The notes: generated by a model not told the origin, from the letters alone. DNA of 64,000 nucleotides from Sphingopyxis lindanitolerans (GCF_002993885.1 NZ_CM009578.1:685251-749250); one strand, 5' to 3'. Shown: positions 45,788 to 55,432, numbered from the stretch's first letter. Made by a program: numbers and translations.

Positions 45788-46201
45788 TCAGCGCGGCATC
45801 TGGATCGATGCGAAACAGGTAAAGCCGCTCTGCCCCGCCTGCAAGCGCCGGATATATTGAAGATAGGCCTGCGACTGGTTGTAGCTTGCGCCCGGCAGCG
45901 TCTGGCCGCGGAACGCGCGCTTGACCTCTTCGCCGGTGAAAGGGCGCGGTGAGCCCGGAAAAGCGCCCTTCGTTCCCGCCGGCACCAGCTTGCCGCCCGC
46001 GTCGATATATTGGCCCGCGCCCGTCGGGCCGGGCACCGGAATCTGGCAGTTCATCACCGATACCGCGGTCTGGGCAAAGGCGGGACGGATCGTCAGCGCC
46101 GCCGACACCCCCACCGCGCCGAGCGCCAGCATCCGGCGCCGCGACGGCGCGCCCTCTTCGCCCTGGGCGGGATTATCGGCCGGGATGTCGCTGTTTTCCA
46201 T
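45788..46201 (-). CDS. Small Tat-exported protein of unknown function
   Basis: About 137 residues. SRRRMLALGAVGVSAALTIRPAFAQ (about 20-44) is a twin-arginine-like signal peptide, followed by a mature part with two cysteines (VMNCQIP and GFTCFASIQM) and a glycine/proline-rich segment around PGPTGAGQYIDAGG. I recognise no family. The start is uncertain between ATG at 46201 and ATG at 46213. Confidence 0.6.
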   Translation of the reverse strand: MENSDIPADNPAQGEEGAPSRRRMLALGAVGVSAALTIRPAFAQTAVSVMNCQIPVPGPTGAGQYIDAGGKLVPAGTKGAFPGSPRPFTGEEVKRAFRGQTLPGASYNQSQAYLQYIRRLQAGQSGFTCFASIQMPR

Positions 46202-46339
46202 CACAAAGCGCATAGCCCAACGGCGCGGCCAGGAAAAGCGAAAGACCGACCCGCTCGCCACGCTTCCCGCATTGGGACAATTACCGAACAGCGGTTAACG
46301 CCTTGCGCGACCTTGCGCTTCATGCGAGGCGCGCAGGCG

Positions 46340-47560
46340 ATGTTCGACCGCCTCTCGAGCCTTGTCGTCGCCCTGACATTGATCGCCGTCGCGGCCATTT
46401 TTGCCGCGCTGGCCGGTGGCGGCGCGCTGACCACCGCGATTCTCGCGCTGGCGGGCGCCATCGGAGCGGCGACGGTCTATGCCGCGCTCCCCTCGCCGCT
46501 TCCCGAACCGCAGGCAGCGCTGCCGGTCGAGGCGCCGCCACTCTCGCTGCTCCGCCATCCCGATTTCGCGCTTTGGGTCGATCAGGAGCAGGAGCCGCTG
46601 ATCGGAGTCGCCGGCACGGTGGTGGCGATCGCCAACGACGCGGCCGTCCGCCTGCTCGGCCGCCACATCGTCGGCGCCGACGTCCGCACCGCGATCCGGC
46701 ATCCCGCCGCGACCGAATGGCTGGCGCGCATCGCCGACGACGCACCGCTCGAAACGCTGAACCTCGTCGACTTCCCGCGTCCGGGGCAGCGCTGGACGAT
46801 GCGGGTCGCGGCCTTGTCGGGGGGCGACCGGATGATCTTTCTGTCCGACCGCTCGGCGATCGACGCCGCCGACCGCATGCGGTCGGACTTCGTCGCCAAC
46901 GCCAGCCACGAACTGCGCACGCCGCTCGCCGCCATCCTCGGCTATGTCGAAACATTGCAGGACATGAAGGGCGAAGCCGACGGCCCGATGCGCCACCGCT
47001 TCCTCTCGATCATCGAGCGCGAGGCCGGGCGCATGCAACAGCTCGTCATCGACCTCCTGTCGATTTCGCGCGTCGAGGCCGACCGCTTTCGCCGCCCGAC
47101 GACGCCGGTCGACCTGGCGGCGATCATTCGCAAAACGATCGCGCAGTTGCAGGACAGCGAAGCCGAGCGCCCGCGCGATATCGTCGCCCGGCTGGGTGCG
47201 GAAACCCAGCCGATGCTCGGCGACGAGGCGCAGCTCGGCCAGATGGCGCACAACATCATCTCGAACGCGATGAAATATGGTCGCGCCGGCACGCCGGTGA
47301 CGGTCGAACTGGTGCGCGAAGGATCGCGTGTCCGCCTGTCGGTCAGCGACGAAGGCGACGGCATCGCCCCCGATCACCTCCCCCGCCTGACCGAACGTTT
47401 CTACCGCGTCGACGAAGCACGCAGCCGCTCTGTCGGCGGCACCGGCCTTGGCCTCGCGATCGTCAAGCATATCGGCGAGCGGCACCAGGGATTGCTCGAC
47501 ATCGAAAGCGAGCTGGGCAAGGGGACGCGGATTTCGGTCACCTTTCCGCTGGCGGCATAG
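46340..47560 (+). CDS. Membrane sensor histidine kinase, PhoR-like
   Basis: A 406-residue kinase: two N-terminal membrane helices (about 8-50), a PAS-like region (about 68-170), the HisKA box NASHELRTPL with phospho-acceptor H190, and HATPase_c (about 290-405) with MAHNIISNAMKYG, DEGDGIAP and GGTGLGLAIVK. The architecture and sequence are those of PhoR. No response regulator, pst or phoU gene lies next to it, so the PhoR name is kept tentative. ATG at 46340 is chosen; 46322 is the alternative. Confidence 0.85.
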   Translation: MFDRLSSLVVALTLIAVAAIFAALAGGGALTTAILALAGAIGAATVYAALPSPLPEPQAALPVEAPPLSLLRHPDFALWVDQEQEPLIGVAGTVVAIANDAAVRLLGRHIVGADVRTAIRHPAATEWLARIADDAPLETLNLVDFPRPGQRWTMRVAALSGGDRMIFLSDRSAIDAADRMRSDFVANASHELRTPLAAILGYVETLQDMKGEADGPMRHRFLSIIEREAGRMQQLVIDLLSISRVEADRFRRPTTPVDLAAIIRKTIAQLQDSEAERPRDIVARLGAETQPMLGDEAQLGQMAHNIISNAMKYGRAGTPVTVELVREGSRVRLSVSDEGDGIAPDHLPRLTERFYRVDEARSRSVGGTGLGLAIVKHIGERHQGLLDIESELGKGTRISVTFPLAA

Positions 47561-47615
47561 CCAAGGCGGCTGGCGGCCCCGCCTTCGCGGGGGCGACGGC
47601 TGGTATCGCTCGCTG

Positions 47616-48929
47616 TCAGTCGATCCGGTCCAGCAACGTCCCGATCATTCCGAACATCTCGTCGATCTGCCCCTTCTCGACGATCAGCGGCGGTGACAGG
47701 GCGATGATGTCGCCGGTTGCGCGGAGGAGGAGGCCGTTGTCGAAGGCGGCGTGGAACAACTCCATCGCGCGCGCGGTCGGGGCGCCGGGACGCGGGGTCA
47801 GTTCGATGCCCGCGACGAGGCCGATGGTGCGGATGTCGATGACGTGGCGCCGTCCCTTGAGGCTGTGCGCGGCATCCTCCCAATAGGGGGAAAGATCGTT
47901 CGCGCGATCGAACAGGCCGTCCCGCGCATAGAGGTCGAGCGTCGCCAGCCCCGCCGCGCAGGCAAGCGGATGCCCCGAATAGGTGTAGCCATGGAACAGC
48001 TCGATCCCACCCGGCGCGCTTTCGATCACCGCATCGTGCAGTTCGCGCTTCACCGCGACCGCGCCCATCGGCACCGCGGCGTTGGTCAGCCCTTTCGCCA
48101 TGGTGATGATATCGGGGGTGACGCCCCATTGCCCCGCGGCGGTCGCGCCGCCGACGCGGCCGAAGGCGGTGATCACTTCGTCGAAGATCAGGAGGATGCC
48201 GTGCCGGTCGCAAATTTCGCGCAGCCGCTGGAGATAGCCGACGGGCGGGACGAGCACGCCGGTCGAGCCCGCCATCGGCTCGACGATCACCGCCGCGATC
48301 GTTTCGGCGCCGTGCAGGTCGACGAGGCGCTGGAGATCGTCGGCCAATTCGGCGCCGTGCTGCGGAAAGCCGCGGGTGAAGGCGTTGCGCGCCGGGTCGT
48401 GAGTGTGGCGCAGATGGTCGGTGCCGGAAAGCCCCGGCCAGGTCCGGCGATTGCTGACGATGCCGCCGACGCTGATCCCGCCGAAGCCGACGCCGTGATA
48501 GCCGCGCTCGCGCCCGATCAGCCGGGTGCGCGTCCCCTGCCCCTTCGCGCGCTGCACCGCGAGCGCGATCTTGAGCGCGGTATCGACCGATTCGGAACCG
48601 CTGTTCGTGAAGAAGATGCGGTCGAGACCCACGGGCATCAGCGCCGCGAGCCGCTGCGCCAGTTCGAACGGCGCCGGGTGACCAAGCTGGAACGTCGGCG
48701 CGAAATCGAGCGTCGCCGCCGCCTTGGCGATCGCGTCGGCAATCTCCGGCCGGCAATGGCCGGCGTTACAGCACCAGAGGCCCGCGGTGCCGTCGAGAAT
48801 CCGCCGTCCGTCTGCAGACTGATAGTGCATCCCGCTCGCCGAGACGAGCTGGCGGGGGTTCGCCTTCCACGCGCGGTTGGCGGTAAAGGGCATCCAGAAG
48901 GCCGCCAGACTGTCGTTATCGCCCTGCAT
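47616..48929 (-). CDS. Class III aminotransferase, omega-amino acid:pyruvate type
   Basis: A PLP enzyme of 437 residues. K279 in IITMAKGLTNAAVP binds PLP; D250 in LLIFDEVITAFGR contacts the pyridine nitrogen; TNSGSESVDTALK (109-120) is the phosphate-binding loop. It resembles beta-alanine/omega-amino acid:pyruvate aminotransferases, so it may act on putrescine, GABA or beta-alanine. It is divergent from the polyamine genes with a repeat between. Start ATG at 48929 (MQGDNDSLAAFW). Confidence 0.88.
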   Translation of the reverse strand: MQGDNDSLAAFWMPFTANRAWKANPRQLVSASGMHYQSADGRRILDGTAGLWCCNAGHCRPEIADAIAKAAATLDFAPTFQLGHPAPFELAQRLAALMPVGLDRIFFTNSGSESVDTALKIALAVQRAKGQGTRTRLIGRERGYHGVGFGGISVGGIVSNRRTWPGLSGTDHLRHTHDPARNAFTRGFPQHGAELADDLQRLVDLHGAETIAAVIVEPMAGSTGVLVPPVGYLQRLREICDRHGILLIFDEVITAFGRVGGATAAGQWGVTPDIITMAKGLTNAAVPMGAVAVKRELHDAVIESAPGGIELFHGYTYSGHPLACAAGLATLDLYARDGLFDRANDLSPYWEDAAHSLKGRRHVIDIRTIGLVAGIELTPRPGAPTARAMELFHAAFDNGLLLRATGDIIALSPPLIVEKGQIDEMFGMIGTLLDRID

Positions 48930-48947
48930 CGCCGCGTGTCTCCCCCG

Positions 48948-49046
48948 ATCGTCATTGCAAGGAGCGCAGCGACGAAGCAATCTCCAGCCAACGAAATCGC
49001 GCGAGGCCGAAGGCTGGAGATTGCTTCGCTGCGCTCGCAATGACGA
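48948..49046. repeat. REP-like inverted repeat, family A copy 2
   Basis: gtcattgcaaggagcgcagc... at the left and ...gctgcgctcgcaatgac at the right, with internal gaagcaatctccagcc and its complement. It lies in the 245-base divergent region between the aminotransferase (48929) and the first polyamine synthetase (49175), which must also hold both promoters; no clear -35/-10 boxes are visible. Confidence 0.85.
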
Positions 49047-49174
49047 TGCCCAATCTGACAAGCCGCGCCGCCGCTGGCAATGACGAAAACCGGCCCCTCT
49101 AGCGCTGCGCCCGACTTCACGATAGGTTGCCTGCTTCCACAACAGGGCCGCCTCGTCGGCCCCATCGGGGGCGC

Positions 49175-50521
49175 ATGTCGGTCAATCTGGAACAATGGAT
49201 CAGCGAGCATGGGATCGATGAGGTCGAATGCATCGTCCCCGACATCAACGGGGTTCAGCGCGGCAAGGTACTGCCCGCGAAGAAGTTCCTGGCGTCGGTC
49301 AAGGACAAGTCGCTGCGCATTCCCGGCAGCGTCTTCATCTGCACGATCGACGGCCATTATCCCGAGGATATCGACGACATCTGGGACAAGGATCCCGACA
49401 AGATATTGCTCGCCGACCCCGACACCATCTGCGTCGCGCCGGGGTTCAAGTCCCCCACCGCCTTCGTCATCGCCGACGCGCTCAACCGCGACGGCAGCGA
49501 GGTCGATATCGCGCCGCGGACGATCCTGAAAAAGGTGCTCGCGCTCTATGCCGACAGGGGCTGGCGTCCGATCATCGCGCCCGAGGTCGAATTCTACCTC
49601 GTCTCGCAGAACACCGATCCCGATTTCCCGCTGACCCCGCCGACCGGCGAATCCGGGCGCAGCGAGAGCGCGAGCCAGCCCTATGGGCTGGAAGCGATGA
49701 ACGAATATGAGGATATCATCGATCATATCTATGACGATTGCGAGCTGATGGGGCTCGATATCGACACGATGATCCACGAAATGGGCGCGGCGCAGCTCGA
49801 GGTGAATTTCATCCACGGCGATCCGCTGCGGCTCGCCGACGAGGTGTTCCTGTTCAAGCGCGCGGTGCGGGGCGTCGCGAAGCAGCATGATGTCTATGCG
49901 ACCTTCATGGCGAACCCGATGGCGGGCCAGCCGGGCAGCGCGATGCATATCCACCAGTCGGTCGTCGATGCCGATACGGGGCGTAATTTGTTCGCGACCG
50001 CCAACGGCCGCGATAGCGCGTTGTTCCGCAGCTATATCGCCGGTCTGATCCGCTTCATGCCGCAAATCTCGCCGATGTGGGCGCCCAATGTGAACAGTTT
50101 TCGCCGCATGCGCCCCGACAGCGCGGCGCCGATCAATGTGCAATGGGGCGAAGATAACCGCTCGTGCGGCTTTCGCGTGCCGATCGCCGACAAGAACAAC
50201 CGCCGCGTCGAGAACCGCCTGCCCGGCGCCGACAGCAATCCCTATCTGGCGATCGCCGCGTCGCTCGTCTGCGGTTATATCGGCATGGTCGATCGCATGG
50301 TGCCGCCCAAGCCGATCAGCGGCAGCGCCTATAATCGCGCGCGCACCCTACCGCGTACGCTGGAGGCGGCGCTCGACCGCTTCGCGTCGTGCAAGAAGGT
50401 GCGAGGTCTGCTCGGCGACGATTTCTTCGAAATCTTCTTCGCGGTGAAGGATTATGAGCTGTTCAACTATCAATCGGTGGTGTCGAGCTGGGAGCGCGAG
50501 CATCTGCTGATGCGGGTTTGA
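49175..50521 (+). CDS. puuA: Gamma-glutamylputrescine synthetase-like (glutamine synthetase fold), copy 1
   Basis: A GS-family ligase of 448 residues that likely joins glutamate to putrescine or another polyamine with ATP. GS motifs are complete: APEVEFYLV (metal-binding glutamates), HEMGAAQLEVNF, GSAMHIHQSV, NSFRRM and RVENRLPGADSNPYLA. It lacks the adenylylation-site context of GlnA and sits among polyamine genes. Start MSVNLEQWISE at 49175. Which amine is used is unknown. Confidence 0.85.
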   Translation: MSVNLEQWISEHGIDEVECIVPDINGVQRGKVLPAKKFLASVKDKSLRIPGSVFICTIDGHYPEDIDDIWDKDPDKILLADPDTICVAPGFKSPTAFVIADALNRDGSEVDIAPRTILKKVLALYADRGWRPIIAPEVEFYLVSQNTDPDFPLTPPTGESGRSESASQPYGLEAMNEYEDIIDHIYDDCELMGLDIDTMIHEMGAAQLEVNFIHGDPLRLADEVFLFKRAVRGVAKQHDVYATFMANPMAGQPGSAMHIHQSVVDADTGRNLFATANGRDSALFRSYIAGLIRFMPQISPMWAPNVNSFRRMRPDSAAPINVQWGEDNRSCGFRVPIADKNNRRVENRLPGADSNPYLAIAASLVCGYIGMVDRMVPPKPISGSAYNRARTLPRTLEAALDRFASCKKVRGLLGDDFFEIFFAVKDYELFNYQSVVSSWEREHLLMRV

Positions 50522-50534
50522 ACGCCGTCCGGCC

Positions 50535-51758
50535 ATGACCGACCCGCTGAACCACAGTTACTATGCGGCGACTGCGGATGACTGGCGGCCGCGCGCCTTT
50601 GACGGCGATCTGGCGTGCGATGTCGCGGTGATCGGTGGCGGTTTTACCGGTCTTAGCGCCGCGCTCGCCTGCGCCGAGCGCGGCTTTTCGGTGCTGTTGT
50701 TCGAAGCCGAGCATATCGGCTTCGGTGCGTCGGGGCGCAATGGCGGGCAGTTGATCCCCGGCCTGCGCTGGTCGGCATCCGAATTGGAAGGCGCGTTCGG
50801 CCGCGAACGGGCCGATGCGCTATTCGAGCTTTGCTGGCGCGACAATCGCGTGAAGGCGCGGATCGCGAAGCACGCGATCGCCTGCGACCTGAAGGCGGGG
50901 CATCTGGAGGCCGCATGGACGCCAAGGGATTTCGGCGCGATGCAGCGCGAGGCGGAGTTTCTCGCGAAACGCTTCGGCTATGAAAGCGACATGATCGCCA
51001 AGGCCGACATGGGCGCACATATCGCGAGTCCGCTCTATCATGGCGGCATCCATGACGGCCAAGGCGGGCATTTCCACCCGCTGAACTATGCGATCGGACT
51101 GGCGAAAGCCGCCGAGGCAGCGGGGGTGCGGATCGCCGAGGGGTATCGCGCGGCGCTCGACACGGCAAAGGCGCGCTTCGTCATCGACGCGACCGATCAC
51201 TGGATCGGCGACGTTGAGCCCGACCTCGGCCGCTATACCGTGCCGATCATGAATTATAATATCGCGACCGCGCCGCTCGCGAACGCCGACGACCTGCTCC
51301 CCAGCGATGCCGCGGTCGCCGACAGCCGGTTCGTGCTCAACTATTTCCGCCTGTCGGCCGACAAGCGCCTGATCTTCGGCGGCGGCGAGCGCTATTCGCA
51401 GACGCCGCCGCGCGACATCGCGGGGTTTGTGCGACCGTTCATGGCGCGGGTTTTCCCGCAGATTGCCGATGCGGCGATCGATTATGGCTGGGGCGGCGCG
51501 GTCGCGGTGACGCGCAGCCGGCTGCCGCATATCGGCCGGCGTGGGAATGCCTTTTTCGCGCACGGCTTTTCGGGGCATGGCGCGCTGGTGACGACGCTGG
51601 CGGGCGAATTGATCGCCGAAGCGATGGCGGGGACGGCCGAGCGGTTCGACGTGCTGGCGGGCCTGCCGTCGCGGCCGTTTCCCGGCGGCCAATGGCTCCG
51701 GCGCCCTCTCGCTACGCTCGGCCTGCTCTGGTATGCGCTTCGCGATCGGGTCGGCTGA
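50535..51758 (+). CDS. puuB: FAD-dependent oxidoreductase, gamma-glutamylputrescine oxidase-like
   Basis: A 407-residue DAO-family flavoenzyme that should oxidise the free amine of gamma-glutamylputrescine to the aldehyde. CDVAVIGGGFTGLSAAL (about 28-44) binds FAD; FGASGRNGGQLIPG (about 62-75) is the PuuB-type segment; GRRGNAFFAHGFSGHGALVT is near the C-terminus. It starts 13 bases after copy 1 of the synthetase and 13 bases before copy 2, which shows a shared operon. Confidence 0.88.
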   Translation: MTDPLNHSYYAATADDWRPRAFDGDLACDVAVIGGGFTGLSAALACAERGFSVLLFEAEHIGFGASGRNGGQLIPGLRWSASELEGAFGRERADALFELCWRDNRVKARIAKHAIACDLKAGHLEAAWTPRDFGAMQREAEFLAKRFGYESDMIAKADMGAHIASPLYHGGIHDGQGGHFHPLNYAIGLAKAAEAAGVRIAEGYRAALDTAKARFVIDATDHWIGDVEPDLGRYTVPIMNYNIATAPLANADDLLPSDAAVADSRFVLNYFRLSADKRLIFGGGERYSQTPPRDIAGFVRPFMARVFPQIADAAIDYGWGGAVAVTRSRLPHIGRRGNAFFAHGFSGHGALVTTLAGELIAEAMAGTAERFDVLAGLPSRPFPGGQWLRRPLATLGLLWYALRDRVG

Positions 51759-51771
51759 AGGAGTGTTGCAC

Positions 51772-53178
51772 ATGGCGAAGTCATCGGCGCGGATCGGGGG
51801 CCGAGCGGAGGCCGAGGCCTTTTTCAAGGCCCATCCCGACGTCGATTCGATCGAGCTGATCTATACCGACATGGGCGGCGTGCCGCGCGGCAAGCGGCTG
51901 CGCCAGCACGAGGTGCTCGCGGTCTATGACAGCGGCCGGATGATGCCGGGGTCGATCACCGTCGTCGACATTACCGGCCAGGACACCATCGAAACCGGCC
52001 TGGTCTGGGAAGATGGCGACGCCGACCGCTCGATGAAGCCGGTTCCCGGCACCCTCGTCCGCACGCCGTGGGGCGGCGACCATGCGGCGCAATTCCTGAC
52101 CAGCTTCTATGAACTCGACGGCACGCCGCACGACCTCGACCCGCGCCATGTGCTTGGCCGCGTGATCGACCGCTTTGCCGACGATGGCCTGACCCCCGTG
52201 CTGGCGATCGAGCTGGAATTTTACCTTGTCGACCCGCGCCGCGCCCGCGACGGCCGCATCCGCCCGGCGCGGCCCGGTTACAATCGCAGCGCCCCGCGCA
52301 ATGTCGAGGTTTACGGGCTGCGCGAGCTCGACGATTTCCGGCCGTTCTTCGATGCGCTCTACGCCGCGACCGACATCCAGGACCTGCCGCTCGAAAGCGC
52401 GATTTCGGAGTTTGCGCCGGGGCAGTTCGAACTGACGCTGCGCCACAAGCCCGACGGCTTACGCGCCTGCGACGACGCGATCCTCTACAAGCGCCTCGTC
52501 AAGGCGATCGCGCAGGCGCACGGGCTGGAGGCGACGTTCATGGCAAAGCCCTTCGCCGATCAGGCGGGTAGCGGGATGCACATCCATGTTTCGGTCGACG
52601 ACGCGGCGGGCGCCAATATCTTCGCAAGCGACGATCCCGAAGGCACGCCTGCGCTGCGCCATGCGATCGGCGGATTGATCGGCAGCATCGGCGAGGGCTT
52701 CGCGCTCTTCGCGCCGCACGCCAACAGCTATCGCCGGTTCAAGGCGAACAGCTATGCCCCGGTTGCGCCGACCTGGGGGGTCAACAACCGCACCGTATCC
52801 TTTCGCATCCCCGCGGGTCCGGCGCCGAGCCGCCATGTCGAGCATCGCGCCTGCGGCGCCGACGCCAACCCCTATCTCGCGGCCGCCGCCGTCCTCGCCG
52901 GCATGCATCATGGCATGGCGACCAAGGCCGATCCCGGCCCCGCCGTCGTCGGCAACGGCTATGACCGCGACAATCGCGGCAGCGGAGCTTTTAAGAAGTT
53001 TTGGCCGCCGTCGAACTGGTTCGCCGCGATCGACCGCTTCCACGCCTCGACGCTGATGCGGGCCTATCTGGGGACACGCTTCGTCGATATGTTCAGCATC
53101 GTGAAGCGCGTCGAGCAGGACCGTTATTTCAGTGTCGTCCCGACGCTCGATTATGACTGGTATCTGCGCAACGCATGA
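51772..53178 (+). CDS. Gamma-glutamylpolyamine synthetase-like (glutamine synthetase fold), copy 2
   Basis: A second GS-fold ligase of 468 residues, clearly diverged from copy 1. It keeps AIELEFYLVD, SEFAPGQFELTL, GSGMHIHVSV, NSYRRF, NNRTVSFRIP and RHVEHRACGADANPYLA. Having two suggests different substrates, for example putrescine and spermidine or a monoamine, as in the multiple PauA enzymes of Pseudomonas; this is inference. ATG at 51772 has aaggag upstream. Confidence 0.85.
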   Translation: MAKSSARIGGRAEAEAFFKAHPDVDSIELIYTDMGGVPRGKRLRQHEVLAVYDSGRMMPGSITVVDITGQDTIETGLVWEDGDADRSMKPVPGTLVRTPWGGDHAAQFLTSFYELDGTPHDLDPRHVLGRVIDRFADDGLTPVLAIELEFYLVDPRRARDGRIRPARPGYNRSAPRNVEVYGLRELDDFRPFFDALYAATDIQDLPLESAISEFAPGQFELTLRHKPDGLRACDDAILYKRLVKAIAQAHGLEATFMAKPFADQAGSGMHIHVSVDDAAGANIFASDDPEGTPALRHAIGGLIGSIGEGFALFAPHANSYRRFKANSYAPVAPTWGVNNRTVSFRIPAGPAPSRHVEHRACGADANPYLAAAAVLAGMHHGMATKADPGPAVVGNGYDRDNRGSGAFKKFWPPSNWFAAIDRFHASTLMRAYLGTRFVDMFSIVKRVEQDRYFSVVPTLDYDWYLRNA

Positions 53179-53271
53179 TCATTTCAAAATTTCGCGCCAT
53201 GCGGTGAAATAGCCTCTTTCCAACCTGCGATTATTGGGTCAGCTTGACGCCTTGGAACAGGGAGGCCGGCC

Positions 53272-54378
53272 ATGGATCTGAAACAATTATTGGGGCAAAG
53301 CCGCGGTCGTCGCTCGATGCTTCAGGCGCTGGGGGTCGCGGCGGTCGGGATCAGCTTCGGCGGCCTCGCGGCGTGCGGCAAGGGCGAAGGCAAGAAGCTT
53401 GCGAACGGCGAGGAAGGCCGGCTCAACTTCTATAATTGGGACACCTATATCGGCGAGACGACGCTCGACGATTTCAAGGCCGCGACCGGGGTCGAGGTCA
53501 CGATGGACCTGTTCGACAGCAACGATACGTTGTTCGCGAAATTCAAGGCGGGCAATCCCGGCTATGACGTGATCGTGCCGTCGAACGACTTCGTCGAACG
53601 CATGATCCGCGCCGACATGCTCCAGCCGCTCGACCATGCCCAGATTCCGAATATCAAGAATATCGACCCCGCGTTCATCAACGTCGATTATGACCCGGGC
53701 CGCAAATTCTCGATGCCCTATACCTGGCTCGTGCTCGGCATCGGCTATCGCAAGTCGAAGGTGAAGACGCGGCCCGACAGCTGGAAAGTGCTGTTCGACA
53801 GCGACGAATATAAGGACCGTATCGCGTGGCTGTCCGAAGCCGGCGACATGTACCGCCTCTATGGCAAATATCTGGGCAAATCTGTCAATGCGCTGACCCC
53901 CGCCGATATCGAAACCATCTCGGCGATGATGATCAAGCAAAAGCCCTATGTGAAGAAATTCCACGAGGACGATGGGCAGGATCTGCTGATGAAGGGCGAT
54001 TGCGACATCGTCCTCGAATATAATGGCGACATCGCGCAGGTGATGACCGAGGATGACGATCTCGATTTCCTGGTGCCGAAGGAAGGCAGCCAGTTCAATT
54101 CGGACACGCTCGCCATCCCCAAGGGCGCGCCGCATCCGAAGAACGCCCACGCCTTCATCAACTATATTCTCGATGCCGAGGTCGACAAGAAGATCACCGA
54201 GACGATCCTCTTCCCGACTCCCAATGCCGCGGCAAAGGCGCTGATGCCCGACAGCTTCAGGAATAATCCCGTCATCTATCCGCCCGCCGACGTCCTCGCG
54301 CGGTGCGAATATGCGAAGTTCAACGAAAAGCTCCAGCCGCTTTATGAGGAAGCCTTCACCAAGGTGCGGGCGGCCTGA
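53272..54378 (+). CDS. Polyamine ABC transporter substrate-binding protein, PotF/PotD-like lipoprotein
   Basis: A 368-residue periplasmic binding protein for putrescine/spermidine. The signal has a twin arginine (SRGRRSMLQALG) and a lipobox FGGLAAC (C35), so it is membrane-anchored. LNFYNWDTYIGETTLDDF (about 51-68) and GYDVIVPSNDFVERMI are PotF hallmarks; SMPYTWLVLGIGYR follows. Start ATG at 53272 with agggaggcc upstream. The permease genes follow beyond a long inverted repeat. Confidence 0.92.
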   Translation: MDLKQLLGQSRGRRSMLQALGVAAVGISFGGLAACGKGEGKKLANGEEGRLNFYNWDTYIGETTLDDFKAATGVEVTMDLFDSNDTLFAKFKAGNPGYDVIVPSNDFVERMIRADMLQPLDHAQIPNIKNIDPAFINVDYDPGRKFSMPYTWLVLGIGYRKSKVKTRPDSWKVLFDSDEYKDRIAWLSEAGDMYRLYGKYLGKSVNALTPADIETISAMMIKQKPYVKKFHEDDGQDLLMKGDCDIVLEYNGDIAQVMTEDDDLDFLVPKEGSQFNSDTLAIPKGAPHPKNAHAFINYILDAEVDKKITETILFPTPNAAAKALMPDSFRNNPVIYPPADVLARCEYAKFNEKLQPLYEEAFTKVRAA

Positions 54379-54391
54379 TGTCGGGTATCGG

Positions 54392-54494
54392 AAAACCATG
54401 TGTATCCCCGCGCAGGCGGGGACCCATCTCCGGCCGGCTCGAAATGGCGATGCCGGAAGATGGACCCCCGCCTGCGCGGGGGAACATGGTTTTT
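54392..54494. repeat. Long inverted repeat between potF-like and potH-like genes
   Basis: The arms 54392-54433 (aaaaccatgtgtatccccgc...) and 54453-54494 (...gcgggggaacatggtttt) pair over most of 42 bases. In RNA this would be a very stable hairpin between the binding-protein and permease genes. The inner ccgcctgcgcgggg type also occurs elsewhere in the window (14165). Confidence 0.85.
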
Positions 54495-54526
54495 CATAGC
54501 TAAGTCCTATTGGAGGCGCCGGGGGG

Positions 54527-55432
54527 ATGGCCGAGCAGGACTGGAAAGCCAATAAGCGGGTCTTTGCGGCGGTGTCGCTGCCGACCCTGCTGTGGACGAT
54601 CGCCTTTTTTGTCGTCCCGATGGCGATCGTCTGGTTCTACAGCTTTGGCGAGAACGCGGGGCTGAATGAAATTCATATCTCGGGCACGCTCGACAATTAC
54701 AAGCGCGCGACCGAATATCTCTATCTCGGCATCTTCGGCAAGAGCTTCGCGGTCGCCGCGCTCGTCACGTTGACCTGCCTGATCGTCGGCTTTCCGGTCG
54801 CGATGGCGATCACCTTCGCGAGCGAGAAATGGCGGCCGTGGTTGCTGCTCGGCATCATGCTGCCCTTCTGGACCAATTTGCTCGTCCGCACCTATGCGCT
54901 GATGATCCTGCTCGGTCAGCAGGGCTATGCGAACAAGGGGCTCGGCATGCTGTGGGGCGGCGCGAGCTGGACGAAGACGCTGATCGGATTGCAGCCGTTG
55001 CCGACATGGGAGCCGGTGCAATTACTCTTCAACAATTTCGCGGTCGTCTTCGGGCTCGTCTATGTCCACCTGCCCTTCATGGTGCTGCCACTCTATGCCG
55101 CGCTCGACCGGCTCGACCGCAGTTTGATCGAGGCGAGCCTCGACCTCGGCGCGGGGCATTTCCGCACGATCCTGCGCATCGTCGTCCCGCTCGCCGCGCC
55201 GGGGATCGTCGCGGGGGTGATGATCACGCTGATCCCCGCGCTCGGCGCCTATCTGACCCCCGATCTGATGGGCGGGACCGACAGCCAGATGATCGCCAAC
55301 GTCATCGAGCGCCAGTTCAAGAAGGCGAACGACTGGCCCTTCGGGTCGGCGCTGTCGTTCCTGCTCATCTATGCGATGTTCATCCTGATCGCGCTGCAAT
55401 CGCTACGCCGCAAAGTGCCTGAGGCGGGCTGA
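54527..55432 (+). CDS. Polyamine ABC transporter permease, PotH/PotB-like
   Basis: A 301-residue inner-membrane permease with six helices. The EAA loop that contacts the ATPase is EASLDLGAGHFRTILRIVVPLAAPGIVAG (about 203-231). It starts at ATG 54527 and its stop forms TGATG with the next permease gene. Confidence 0.93.
   Translation: MAEQDWKANKRVFAAVSLPTLLWTIAFFVVPMAIVWFYSFGENAGLNEIHISGTLDNYKRATEYLYLGIFGKSFAVAALVTLTCLIVGFPVAMAITFASEKWRPWLLLGIMLPFWTNLLVRTYALMILLGQQGYANKGLGMLWGGASWTKTLIGLQPLPTWEPVQLLFNNFAVVFGLVYVHLPFMVLPLYAALDRLDRSLIEASLDLGAGHFRTILRIVVPLAAPGIVAGVMITLIPALGAYLTPDLMGGTDSQMIANVIERQFKKANDWPFGSALSFLLIYAMFILIALQSLRRKVPEAG

Noticed and set aside
49175..53178. Calling the two GS-fold genes nitrogen-assimilating glutamine synthetase
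   Set aside because: The genes alternate with a PuuB-like oxidase and a polyamine importer, and lack the GlnA adenylylation context, so polyamine ligase is more likely.
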